A stretch of 64,000 bases of DNA from a virus, in the IMG/VR virus record IMGVR_UViG_3300041964_000076, positions 43,564-107,563 of that record. One strand, written 5' to 3'. The notes below the pieces were generated by a model. That model was not told the DNA's origin, searched no databases, and saw nothing but the letters and a program-made list of their open reading frames with translations. Below, piece after piece: positions 41,955 to 50,634 of this stretch (the stretch's first letter is position 1; each line of letters begins with the position of its first letter). A program made the translations under genes and the position numbers.

Positions 41955-43079
41955 GCCGTTGGCTTTGAGACATTAATCACGGCTAAACTTTCTGGTTCTT
42001 GAATGACGGCTAGCGCCGTCGCGAAGCCTTGAGCATCCATCCCCACGGGTTTCATATTGCTAGAGCGTGCCCGAATCACACGACCGGGGCGATCTTCGCC
42101 AACGGCAGTACCGATCGCGTAGTAGCCCAGTGTGTTTTCCACAATCTCAAACTCACCGCCATCTGTCCCGGTCATGAACTCTTCAGTTCGACCTGTTGCA
42201 GCACACAAGACCAACGAGCCGCGTGGCTTAAAGAACTGAGTACCGAGTTGAGTTCGATAGGTCGTGTCATAGATCTCCATTGCTGGTAAACCCATGTTTC
42301 CTGTCAAATAAGCATTGATGGAAGCGGCATCAGCTAGACCGACGCGAGACGTTAGCCCGCCATTGTTGATACTCAGCATCCCCACTCGCTGCTTCACAGC
42401 AGGGTTGTTAGCAAGCGCTGAGAGAATCTGGGTGTCGCCGATCATTCGATTGACTTGATAGCCTTTGTCAGCCAGCAATGTCACCTGCTTAAAGATGTCA
42501 TCAAAGGGATCGTAGGTGCCATCGGTTTCGTACCAACCTGCGGGGTTGCCGACTGTACCACCTGGTACGGTGATGCGATGCCCATCAGGGTTAGAAATGG
42601 CAATATCGTAAGGCTCTTCGTCGAGCTGAGAGATGGTGATTGTCGCTTTACACATTGCTTGCCAGCGTTGCGCTTCCGCTTTTTCCACTAGTGCCAAATT
42701 GCAAGCGATGTTGAGCCAATTAATCAGCGATCGCTTGGCAGCGTCAGGATTATCAGCGGCAACTCTGCGGATATTATCAAAATCTTTCCCTGTCAGTTGG
42801 CGGGCAATATCAATCTCACCCAGTCTCACAGAGAAACTACCGATCAATTCGCCCTTTTTTCAGTTGCGGTCTGAGTAACGTGTAGCGTCGTTCGCTACCA
42901 CACTGAAAGTAAACTATTCGATCTTCAGTAAATTCGTTTCTCGGTACTAGGCGCTCTGGCAGCAGCGTGGCACCTAAGTAGCGTCTCTGTTCTGTACCGA
43001 ATTGCACCATTGGATTACGAGCGATCGCCATCGGCTCATCCGACTCGATCAGTTCACGCATCAAACTCCAAATATCCAT
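41951..43079 (-). CDS. Major capsid protein, lambda gpE-like (frameshift near 42845)
   Basis: Starts MDIWSLMRELIESDEPMAIA after GGAGG, then LGATLLPERLVPRNEFTEDR and SERRYTLLRPQLKKG. An indel near 42845 (TTTTTT run) leads to ELIGSFSVRLGEIDIARQLT and GKDFDNIRRVAADNPDAAKR. Later KGYQVNRMIGDTQILSALAN, GLPAMEIYDTTYRTQLGTQF and FFKPRGSLVLCAA match the gpE-family pattern (DPxDDI...MG..xL..L..N..V...GLPxxEVYDxxY). Forms the HK97-fold icosahedral shell. About 376 residues joined. Confidence 0.82.
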
Positions 43080-43131
43080 TGTTTCAAGTCCTCCTATGCT
43101 TGCCCTTTGAGGCAGTTGTATTTTGCTCGAA

Positions 43132-43769
43132 TCAAACGTCTTCTGGGCGTTGGGAAGACTTGCCCAATTCGGGTAGAAAGTTTTCGTACACAACGTTGCC
43201 AGCTTTCGCCATGTACATTTCGCACTCTGGGTCGTCAAAAGCGTTATGTACGTCAAAGAACAGCAGATGGATCTCGTCGTCTGGTGTCGTTACATCCGCA
43301 GGACCATAACCTATGCCCGCCTCACGTTCGGCATAAGTGCGACCAATCAAAGTGCCTGCTTCCACATAGAGCGATCGGCTACCGGATGGGTTATAGCTAG
43401 CGCTGTCAGTAGCGACTAAAGCTTGTGGCAAGGCTTCAACAGCGATCGTGGTTGCGCCTTTCATGGCGTTGGCGGTGAGCTTGGCGTACTTGCCCGCACC
43501 TGTGAAGTCAAGGAGCGTACCAGCCGGAATCAGAATGCTTGTATTGGTCGTTTCGGCGCGGTTATCGGTTAATGCCGTGACCGTGACCGAGGTTGCATTG
43601 GCAGCAGCATTGGCACCAACTGTAACGACGATCGCATTACTGGACGCAGTAAAAGCAGCAGCATTGAGAAATGCGCCACCGGGACGAGTACTTTAGGTTG
43701 ATGTTGCGGTGTGCCTGACCATGCAGGCGACACCCGATCGAATGACTTGGCTAAAACGCGAGGACGCAT
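43132..43769 (-). CDS. Head decoration/structural protein, about 210 aa (frameshift near 43685)
   Basis: MRPRVLAKSFDRVSPAWSGT; an indel near 43685 leads to FLNAAAFTASSNAIVVTVGA, NRAETTNTSILIPAGTLLDF and KYAKLTANAMKGATTIAVEA, then GYGPADVTTPDDEIHLLFFD to the end SQRPEDV. It lies directly upstream of the capsid gene in the position of lambda gpD, and the beta-rich VxVxALxD/IPAGTLLDF strands fit a capsid-stabilising protein. A 10-bp hairpin precedes the start. Confidence 0.65.
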
Positions 43770-43775
43770 AAAAGA

Positions 43776-43821
43776 ACCCTTTGTGTGGGATAGGGGTTGA
43801 ATCCTTCCCCTCACAAAGGGT
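43776..43821. promoter_or_regulatory. Long hairpin upstream of decoration gene
   Basis: ACCCTTTGTG at 43776-43785 pairs perfectly with CACAAAGGGT at 43812-43821; the 26-base interior holds a second AGGGG / CCCCT pair. It lies between scaffold and decoration genes, so it could be a partial terminator, an mRNA stabiliser or a translational control element. Confidence 0.55.
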
Positions 43822-43923
43822 CGGTGGCGCTCACGGAGCAAAGTGCTTGGCTACACAGTAACCTTAAGTTTTTGAATACAGTCTCATCTGAGACTAATGT
43901 AACCCAAGTTTAGAAAAGCGCAA

Positions 43924-44628
43924 CTATGCTGTTTTCTTTTTAGGTGGGCCAGTAAAGGTGCTAGCCAAAATGGTGTTAGCGTTAACAGTAGGTTTCTCAC
44001 TTGATGTCGGTGGCGCTGACGGTGTTCTACGTGGAGGCTGATCGTTGCCAGTCGGTGCTGCTACTACAGGGAACAAAGCTTTTTCCACCCAACTACCTAA
44101 CCCTTGAGCGTGTTCTCTTAAAGGCTTTTTATTTGTTTTCGCCTCATCAAGAACAAAAACATCATTGTCTTCAATCAGGAACCGATCGCTCGGTAGATTA
44201 ATTAAAGTTGCCAATGCATCGGCATTCGTTCCAACTTTGGCAGCAACACGTTGATAAGTTAGACCTTTTTCAAAGTCGTTCATCTTGGCTTCAGTTTCAG
44301 CCAGTTTTGTTTCTGCGGTAGTACGCGCTGCTTCTGCCTCACTCAACTTAGTGGTGAGATCTTTTATCTTGCTCAGTTTCTCTTCAACTGTCTCGCCTTC
44401 TGCCACGTTTGACACTGTTTCTTCAAGCAGCTTTTGAAGTTGCTCAAACTTTTGTTGCAGCTTCTTTTTCTCGTTTAAGATTTCAGCCTTATGAGTTAGA
44501 ACGGCTGTGCGCTCCTCTTCAAGCGGCTTCAGTTTGCCAATTTCACTACTTACAGCAGCATAAATATCGGCACGGTTAGGCAAAGCATCACAGTTTTGAA
44601 TCGCGGCAAGAGCGGCTTGAAGATCCAT
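43924..44628 (-). CDS. Probable scaffolding protein, 234 aa
   Basis: Starts MDLQAALAAIQNCDALPNRA, then a long coiled coil from about residue 35 to 125 (LEEERTAVLTHKAEILNEKK; KLSEAEAARTTAETKLAETE), a globular part (LTYQRVAAKVGTNADALATL) and a low-complexity Pro/Thr-rich tail. Coiled coil plus flexible tail, just before decoration and capsid genes, is the typical position and shape of phage scaffolds. Confidence 0.7.
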   Translation of the reverse strand: MDLQAALAAIQNCDALPNRADIYAAVSSEIGKLKPLEEERTAVLTHKAEILNEKKKLQQKFEQLQKLLEETVSNVAEGETVEEKLSKIKDLTTKLSEAEAARTTAETKLAETEAKMNDFEKGLTYQRVAAKVGTNADALATLINLPSDRFLIEDNDVFVLDEAKTNKKPLREHAQGLGSWVEKALFPVVAAPTGNDQPPRRTPSAPPTSSEKPTVNANTILASTFTGPPKKKTA

Positions 44629-44708
44629 GTGTCGGGTAAGTTGTCAAGAGCTATAGCAATATTATGCCCTAAGCGCTATGAGATGGCGATCTTAAGCGCG
44701 ATCGCTTG

Positions 44709-45095
44709 TTAAGTCCAGCGATCGTATAACCTTTCGCCTTCCAAGTAAAATTCACGTTGACCAGTTCTGACTAAACTCACTATCCAAGCCGATGAATCTT
44801 CATGATTTATGGCTTCTAATTCACGGGTCACAGAATCAGGAATGCCACCAGGAATACTTTTCCCGTACTCTAAAAGATGGGCTTTGGCTTCAGCGTTTCT
44901 TTCTTCTTGCCATGTTTTAATCTTCGCTTTGACAGTGTCGCCATCCAAACTGAAGCGATCGGCGAGATGTTGAATGAGCCATATCTTAGCATCTTCATTT
45001 GTTAAAGTTGGTGCTTTCTCTGGCTTGGATGGTAGCCCAAAACCCTCCTCTCTTAACACTTCACTAGCTAGGCTTGGCTCAGGGGTGTCGTTCAT
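44709..45095 (-). CDS. Hypothetical late protein, 128 aa
   Basis: MNDTPEPSLASEVLREEGFG, DAKIWLIQHLADRFSLDGDT, KIKTWQEERNAEAKAHLLEY. Helical with acidic ends. It sits between the AP2/HNH-type endonuclease and the scaffold. Possibly a small head accessory protein. Not recognised. Confidence 0.6.
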   Translation of the reverse strand: MNDTPEPSLASEVLREEGFGLPSKPEKAPTLTNEDAKIWLIQHLADRFSLDGDTVKAKIKTWQEERNAEAKAHLLEYGKSIPGGIPDSVTRELEAINHEDSSAWIVSLVRTGQREFYLEGERLYDRWT

Positions 45096-45179
45096 TGCTA
45101 ACCTGCTAAAAGATTGCTGCTATCAATATTAAGCGATCGCGGTTTCTTCCAGACCACAAGACAACGGCATCGGGGCAAC

Positions 45180-45959
45180 TTAAGCCGCCCATGACTTACC
45201 ACAAGCAGGACATATATAACGCTGGTTACCTTGCCTGTCTTTTGAATGCTTGTATGGAGCAAGGTTAGTGTTGCAGTGGTTGGTAGGCGTGTTTATCTCT
45301 CTAAACTTAACAGGCTCGGTAAAAGCTTTGTCAAGATCCCAACCATACCTATCAATTCGGCTCAAAAGCGTCCCCAAAGGAATACCAGTTTCATCTGCCC
45401 AGTCTGATGCGGCTTGTGTTCTACCATCCCAAGTCAACATTCTAGTTGTAGACCTGTTTCTGGCTTGCCTAGACCAAGTAGCCCACCGACAGTTAGACGG
45501 CTCGTAATCTCCATTACTATCAATCCTGTCCAAGGTCAACCCGTTAGGCGCTTCACCCATGTCAGTCAAAAAGTTTTCAAAACTGCGAAACCAGCGATCG
45601 CAAACCTTGATACCTTTACCGCCATACAAATGCCAGAAATCACGGTCAGGGTTGTAACATCTTGTCAGCATTCCTTGGTAGATTCTGTAAGTACGAGTAA
45701 CAGAGCTCTGACTGGTGTGCCCATGTGTAATTCTCTTTTTGTTCAAGAGCGGAGTAACGCATCCGCAGCTTTTGACTGCACCACTAAGTAGATTGCTGCT
45801 AGCTACTTGCGTTGTCTTCCCGCAATCGCACAAGCATTCCCAATAGTGCGATCGTGCCTTTATGTCTGTCCTCACTCCAACGTGTCGAACAGCCGTCAAA
45901 ATTCCAAACTTTTGCCCAAGGACATTTTTTACCCGTTTAGGCAATGTAAGATCATTCAT
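45180..45959 (-). CDS. AP2/HNH-type homing endonuclease, 259 aa
   Basis: N-terminal zinc-binding module VLGQKFGILTAVRHVG, WECLCDCGKTTQVASSNLLS, SCGC; then YQGMLTRCYNPDRDFWHLYG, GKGIKVCDRWFRSFENFLTD and MGEAPNGLTLDRIDSNGDYE ending PSNCRWAT, the well-known order of phage AP2/HNH homing endonucleases. A C-terminal zinc ribbon (RYICPACGKSW) is an added feature. Inserted among head genes in the same direction. Confidence 0.8.
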   Translation of the reverse strand: MNDLTLPKRVKNVLGQKFGILTAVRHVGVRTDIKARSHYWECLCDCGKTTQVASSNLLSGAVKSCGCVTPLLNKKRITHGHTSQSSVTRTYRIYQGMLTRCYNPDRDFWHLYGGKGIKVCDRWFRSFENFLTDMGEAPNGLTLDRIDSNGDYEPSNCRWATWSRQARNRSTTRMLTWDGRTQAASDWADETGIPLGTLLSRIDRYGWDLDKAFTEPVKFREINTPTNHCNTNLAPYKHSKDRQGNQRYICPACGKSWAA

Positions 45960-46041
45960 AGCTCACCTACTGATACTAGGATGTAGTTAGGCGCTAAAGA
46001 AGATTCGCTGTCTTCTTTAGCGCTGCTATTAATATTTTAAG

Positions 46042-46701
46042 CTATTTATTCGTTGAAAGGTTGATCAAAGATCGCCTCCAGGATATTCGGCATTTGCAGT
46101 TCGACCTACACGAACAGTCCGCCCCAGTCGGCTTTACATCTTGCGCTGGAATCCATTGCCCTTTAGTGTCGTACTCTATGCATTCCTGGCAATGCTGCGC
46201 GGCTGCGTCTAACGATCTTAGGGCTTGAAAATTATCTCTAATCCGTGTCACTTTCTCAGCTTGATGGAATGATAGGGCAGTCGATCGCCCATACTGTGAT
46301 GCTCTCGCCAAAGCTTGCTTCTCGGTAACTTCTCCTCTGGCTAAAGCCTGTGCAAACTGGTCGATCGCCTGATACTCTTTCGCCAACCTACTACCGACAA
46401 AACCATACTGCTGCTGGGTCATCTGGAGCTTGCCACCACTGCCCATAAGGGCTTGCCTTAAGTGGCTACTCTTGACGCTAGCTGCCATCCGTTCTTGCCA
46501 TTCAGAGAGGCTGATTTTGCCCGATGCCATCAACCGTGTGTGCCCTTGCAGTTGGAGCGCTGTGCGCTGTGCCTCTGTGTCAACGACTTGCAGGACGGTG
46601 GCGCGATCGACAAAGCGTTTACTCTGAGCGTTGCGGAATTGCCCTAGAGTCTTGACGTATTCCAGTGTCGTGCGAGTGCCACCAATGAGTTGTGCTGTCA
46701 T
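46042..46701 (-). CDS. Minor head protein, Mu F/SPP1 gp7-like, 219 aa
   Basis: Helical N-terminus (EYVKTLGQFRNAQSKRFVDR), QGHTRLMASGKISLSEWQER, then AQALARGEVTEKQALARASQ and a C-terminal cysteine cluster HCQECIEYDTKGQWIPA... NCKCRISW. The CxxC...C(K)CR ending with a helical start is typical of MuF/SPP1-gp7 head-morphogenesis proteins, which are packaged with the portal and help DNA release. The stop overlaps or abuts its neighbours as in an operon. Confidence 0.7.
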   Translation of the reverse strand: MTAQLIGGTRTTLEYVKTLGQFRNAQSKRFVDRATVLQVVDTEAQRTALQLQGHTRLMASGKISLSEWQERMAASVKSSHLRQALMGSGGKLQMTQQQYGFVGSRLAKEYQAIDQFAQALARGEVTEKQALARASQYGRSTALSFHQAEKVTRIRDNFQALRSLDAAAQHCQECIEYDTKGQWIPAQDVKPTGADCSCRSNCKCRISWRRSLINLSTNK

Positions 46702-46892
46702 CCCGTTGACTTGTCTATAGAGTCTCTAAAAGCTTTTGCCATAGCCCTCATTTGATCTAACGATACTGGGCTAGCGCTGCTACTTTCACGCCTGCCCAAT
46801 TCAGCCTTGTAAGCCAAAAGATCTTGCATTGGATTGCCCTTTTGCTTCCCCCAATCTTGATGACTGGCACCGCTCTTATTTTTCTTGCTCAT
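46698..46892 (-). CDS. Small late protein, 64 aa
   Basis: Start MSKKNKSGASHQDWGKQKGN (46892), overlapping the following MuF-like gene by four bases. Lysine-rich leader and a C-terminal helix (VSLDQMRAMAKAFRDSIDKS). Function unknown. Confidence 0.5.
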   Translation of the reverse strand: MSKKNKSGASHQDWGKQKGNPMQDLLAYKAELGRRESSSASPVSLDQMRAMAKAFRDSIDKSTG

Positions 46893-46896
46893 ATTT

Positions 46897-47076
46897 TCAC
46901 CGATTCGCCGCATCAATATATTTCACAATCTCTTTGTCGCCTTCAGCGATCGCCCGGTTCACGTCGCCCTGAGTTAGGACAACTTCACCGCGATCGTTAG
47001 TCGCCTGCGTCTCTGCGATTGAGATAGGCTTGCCAACCGGTTTGATTGTTGGCTGTGGTTCCGGTTGTTCCGCCAT
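46897..47076 (-). CDS. Small late protein, 59 aa
   Basis: MAEQPEPQPTIKPVGKPISI, then TNDRGEVVLTQGDVNRAIAE and EIVKYIDAANR. Begins inside the 3' end of the longer gene at 46997 in another frame and ends four bases before the next start. The opening AACAATGG(CG)GAACA matches the two neighbours at 47443 and 47728. Role unknown. Confidence 0.5.
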   Translation of the reverse strand: MAEQPEPQPTIKPVGKPISIAETQATNDRGEVVLTQGDVNRAIAEGDKEIVKYIDAANR

Positions 47077-47443
47077 TGTTCGTCACAAAATGATTAAAAG
47101 AATATTGCACCGCAGATGCCCACGGTGTTTCTGGAAGGCAGCAGGCAACCTTAAACTCTTCGCTGGGGTCGATCAGAAGATCAATGCTTCCATACGATGA
47201 CATTTTCATTGACGGGTCATGCACTGACCAACCACGATCAGCGGCGCTATTAAGGCACAAAATCAGGTAAGTACCCCAACCCAAAAGTAGCGAGCTAGGG
47301 TATTTGCCATAACGATTGTTGAAAGCAAAGACAGCATCGTGAATTTCTTTCTCGATCGCTTTATCTACTTTGTAATTGCCTCTAGCAAAAATGTCAGAGG
47401 CTAAGTTTTCAGCCATAACTTCGTCAGGTGATCTGTGTTCCAT
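46997..47443 (-). CDS. Late protein, 148 aa
   Basis: MEHRSPDEVMAENLASDIFA, KEIHDAVFAFNNRYGKYPSS, LLLGWGTYLILCLNSAADRG and SYGSIDLLIDPSEEFKVACC. A compact globular protein with a Gly/Thr/Asn-rich tail that overlaps the following gene. No family recognised; the HDAVxAFNxRYGxxPssL pattern suggests a small phage protein of conserved kind. Confidence 0.6.
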   Translation of the reverse strand: MEHRSPDEVMAENLASDIFARGNYKVDKAIEKEIHDAVFAFNNRYGKYPSSLLLGWGTYLILCLNSAADRGWSVHDPSMKMSSYGSIDLLIDPSEEFKVACCLPETPWASAVQYSFNHFVTNNGGTTGTTANNQTGWQAYLNRRDAGD

Positions 47444-47452
47444 TGTTGTCAG

Positions 47453-47480
47453 GGTTCAGTTTGTTGGTTCAGTTTGTTGG
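47453..47480. repeat. Short tandem repeat, 2 x 13 bp
   Basis: GGTTCAGTTTGTT occurs twice head to tail (47453 and 47466) in the 5' region of the 47443 gene. Part of a longer similarity to the stretch around 47730-47750. Confidence 0.5.
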
Positions 47481-47497
47481 CTGTGGTTCGTTTGGCA

Positions 47498-47728
47498 TTA
47501 GGGATACTCTGGTAGTGGCATCCATGCGATCGCGTCGATTTCCCAGTCGCGATCGTCTGGTACAAAGCCATTGGGATATTTTGCAAAACCCAGTTCAAAA
47601 TAGCCAGAGACGCATTTCACTTTTTCACCATCGCGATATGCAATCAAAACTCTTTGGAGCGTCTCAGGGCTTCGATCTTCTACAGGTATCCATTTGTGTT
47701 TAGTTGTTTCCGGCTGCTGTTGTTCCAT
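47498..47728 (-). CDS. DUF551-like protein, 76 aa
   Basis: MEQQQPETTKHKWIPVEDRS, PETLQRVLIAYRDG, then YFELGFAKYPNGFVPDDRDW and AIAWMPLPEYP. WIPVExRxPE ... VLxxYRDG ... IxAWMPLPExP is the DUF551 pattern, a small phage family of unknown function. It overlaps the portal C-terminus by 29 bases in another frame. Confidence 0.7.
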   Translation of the reverse strand: MEQQQPETTKHKWIPVEDRSPETLQRVLIAYRDGEKVKCVSGYFELGFAKYPNGFVPDDRDWEIDAIAWMPLPEYP

Positions 47729-49301
47729 TGTTATCAGGGTTCAGTGGTAGGTTTGGATCGACTGTCGCTCTTGTGCCTTGCGGAACGATGCCTAACCTTT
47801 CCAGCATGGCGATCGCGCTTTCATTGTCCTGCATTCCCAATGTAGTTAGCGTCGAAGCGATCGCTAGTGCGTTATCTTCCATCGCCTCGGCTTTACGAAG
47901 TTGCTGTTCGGCATCTGGATCTTCGATTCCAGTTGCACTCATGGCTGTTGTTCTTGCTTTTAAACCACCCTCAAAATCCTTCCTGTTTTGCTCTAACTCT
48001 TCTGGCAATGGCTTCGACGTACTCAGGCGCAACTGTACCGCCACGTCTAAGCCTTCATAGGCTTCTGGATTATCCACCATCAGCATCAGGGCAGCGCCGA
48101 GAATCCCACCGATCGCGCTTTGTACCGTATTTCGATGCTCCTCTAGCGTTGTATCAAAGTCCTGTCGGCTTTGTACTCTGGCAATACCACTCATGTTGAG
48201 ATCAGTGGCTAACAAATGCCCCTGCCCCATCTGGTGATAAATGATGGAGGTGGCGAGAACGTGCGATCGCTCAAACGTTTCAACGTTCACAGGCTCTCGA
48301 TAATTTACCGAGGGGTTAGAGTAGCCCGTTATATTATCTTCAGCATCAAAGTTCGGTGTGCCCTGGATAAAGGCAGTCTGACCCACACCGATCTTAAAGT
48401 TATTGTCAGGCACGAAAGTCTTAACACCATTCACATCATCCCAGTGCCCCGGTGGTTGAGCGCCCAGGATGATTCGCTCTAAGAACCCTGCCTGTTCCAG
48501 ATTCCGCATGAGCATCGTGAGGACAAAGTTAGCAGCGCTCTGCGCGTCTCTCGCTGATTGAGTGATTAATGATGGCGCTGACATTTTATAAACGGTGTAG
48601 CGTCCGCCTAGATTCAAGCGGATCTCTTCATCATCTAAAAGCTGTTTCTCATTTGAGTCTAGAGTTTGGATTACAGTCTCACCTGTTGCTTCATCTATAG
48701 ACTGAGACTCAATATAGTCAACGTTGTCTACCTGATAACGGTAATAAATCTTCTCTAAAAATTTGTCTTTATCGTAGATGAACTCAATCGCTCCAATATC
48801 CGGTGAATGAATAGCAACACGCCTGATCGGGTCTTTAGCCTCCTTAAACTTCTCAGGTGTCCAGATTCTCAGGTATGCCGTATCTGTTACTGCTAAATCT
48901 TTGACCGCTTTCTTGAATGGATCACCCATATCTGCTTCTTGGGTTTGACTCAAAGACTGGATGCGATCGATCCACCTCTGTATCAATAACTCGGCTTCAG
49001 TTGCCGCTGAGTTTGGCGCTGCTTCATCGCCTTCTTCCGGCTCAGTCTCCACCCGATCGCCACTGGCATCCTTAAAAAACCAGTTAGGGAAGCGACCAAT
49101 GAGCGCACGTACATGGCGATCGATGCAGTTGCGGATCAGGTTGTTGGTTTGAAAAACCCGCTCGATTGCCGCATTAAACTCTTGAGCGTTAGGTTCGTTC
49201 TCGTCAACCTTGGGGCCAATCCAAAAATCCCAATGATCGCCGTTATATAAATCTAGATTCTCTTGTCTCCAGTCCTTCCGCCAATACTTTTTTGCCTTCA
49301 T
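47700..49301 (-). CDS. Portal protein, 533 aa (left-arm copy)
   Basis: Starts MKAKKYWRKDWRQENLDLYN. Then NDLIRN-type region (VFQTNNLIRNCIDRHVRALI), GFLERIILGAQPPGHWDDVN, a long helix region (SGIARVQSRQDFDTTLEEHR) and an Asn/Gly tail. Size, order in the operon (after TerL) and the DPFKKAVKDLAV helices fit a phage portal, the dodecameric ring through which DNA enters the capsid. A diverged copy starts at 62948; the two differ in patches, e.g. TDTAYLRIWTPEKFKEAKD here against AGEAYLRIWTPKRFENADD there. Confidence 0.78.
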   Translation of the reverse strand: MKAKKYWRKDWRQENLDLYNGDHWDFWIGPKVDENEPNAQEFNAAIERVFQTNNLIRNCIDRHVRALIGRFPNWFFKDASGDRVETEPEEGDEAAPNSAATEAELLIQRWIDRIQSLSQTQEADMGDPFKKAVKDLAVTDTAYLRIWTPEKFKEAKDPIRRVAIHSPDIGAIEFIYDKDKFLEKIYYRYQVDNVDYIESQSIDEATGETVIQTLDSNEKQLLDDEEIRLNLGGRYTVYKMSAPSLITQSARDAQSAANFVLTMLMRNLEQAGFLERIILGAQPPGHWDDVNGVKTFVPDNNFKIGVGQTAFIQGTPNFDAEDNITGYSNPSVNYREPVNVETFERSHVLATSIIYHQMGQGHLLATDLNMSGIARVQSRQDFDTTLEEHRNTVQSAIGGILGAALMLMVDNPEAYEGLDVAVQLRLSTSKPLPEELEQNRKDFEGGLKARTTAMSATGIEDPDAEQQLRKAEAMEDNALAIASTLTTLGMQDNESAIAMLERLGIVPQGTRATVDPNLPLNPDNNGTTAAGNN

Positions 49302-49321
49302 GATGTAATTTTACTCTGGTG

Positions 49322-50634
49322 CTAATAAGTGGCGTAAGAAACAGCGGCGATCGGTCTGTTAATACGTTGCGTTTTGATTGGTAGTAGTTTGGCAATGAAA
49401 TAGCCCGCGCTATCTGGTAGATGGTCAAAACCTTTCGACTTGTCAGGTTCGCCATTCTTCCAGCCTTGTTTTTCTAGCGCTTCTACATAGGGTTCGCAGG
49501 CAGCAATATTCACTAAATATGGTCGATCGCTGTTAGGGTTACAAAAAGCTGTATTCATGGCATTGATGCGATCTTTAACTGCTGGGTTGGAACCATCAAC
49601 AACAACCTTAAACCCTGCCTGTCTGAGCATAGCAACATCAGAAGATGCAGCATTGGTTGATTTGCGGCTTTGTCCTGAAGCGTCAGGGTAAATCGAGATT
49701 AAAGACAAATGCTGTGGGTAGCGTTTCTTGATTGCAGCAATCATGGCAGGCGTGTCTTCAATGCCTGTCAAAACATCAACAGCACGGGGTTGATTGTTGC
49801 GAAGGACGTGAACAACAGCATTCATGTTTGTCACGTTAAAGTCCATACCAATATGCAAGCGATCGCCCATCTGCACAGAATCCGTGCAAGCATTTAAAGT
49901 GCGATCGAAGCGATGGTAAACCAAGTCGCCATTCTGCTTCTTCTTGGGAATGCAGCCAAGCTCTTCATCAGCAGCGTCACCATAATCTTGGTACATCTGC
50001 GATCGCCATGCAAGCTCACCTTCCAATGTCCAAGGTTGATTCTGCACTAAGCAGATGCGTTGATAGAATCCTTCTGAGAGCGCATCATCTAAAGAAACAC
50101 GATGATGACTATAATGGCGCTCACCCGTCCTGATCGCTTCAATCAACTTGTTAAAATCATTGTCTTCGCCATCATGAGTACTCCAAATACCGACCGAACC
50201 ACCCCACATCACAACTGCTAAAGCTGCTTTAACCAGTTCAGCTAAATCTTCATGAAAAGCCGCTTCATCAATCCGTAAGCGTCCCTTCTTAGATCTCAGG
50301 TTGGCAGGTCTGGAAGACAATGCGGCAACCTTGTAACCGCTCAAAAATGAATGGTGTAGGTGAAGATATTTCTACCGTTCTCTTCAATTACGGACTCTTC
50401 AAAATCGCTCACACTTAACTGATAAGCTTTCGCCCAGTACGCTACATCCTTGATGTACTGCTGCGCCATCTCAATGTTATAGCCAATATAAAAAGTATCT
50501 ACACCGTTTATTTTGGCTGCTTCCAGTGCAGAGTCGGCGGCATCTGCCCAGCTAAAACCAATCCGGCGTGACTTCTCTGCAATTTTAATTAGGCTCTGAT
50601 CGGCTAGCCACCGACGCTGGTACGGCAGGAGCAT
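49322..50634 (-). CDS. terL: Terminase large subunit, left-arm copy (frameshift at about 50343)
   Basis: MLLPYQRRWLADQSLIKIAE then KSRRIGFSWADA is the Mu gp28-like adenylation motif region; after a missing T near 50343 the other frame continues SGYKVAALSSRPANLRSKKG, RLRIDEAAFHED (Walker B/catalytic Glu) and the RNase-H-like nuclease strands IGMDFNVTNMNAV and ISIYPDASGQS. The right-arm copy (61614-62927) is intact, proving the break is an indel in a T run. A longer in-frame start at 50778 lies inside terS and is less likely. Cuts and pumps phage DNA. Confidence 0.85.
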
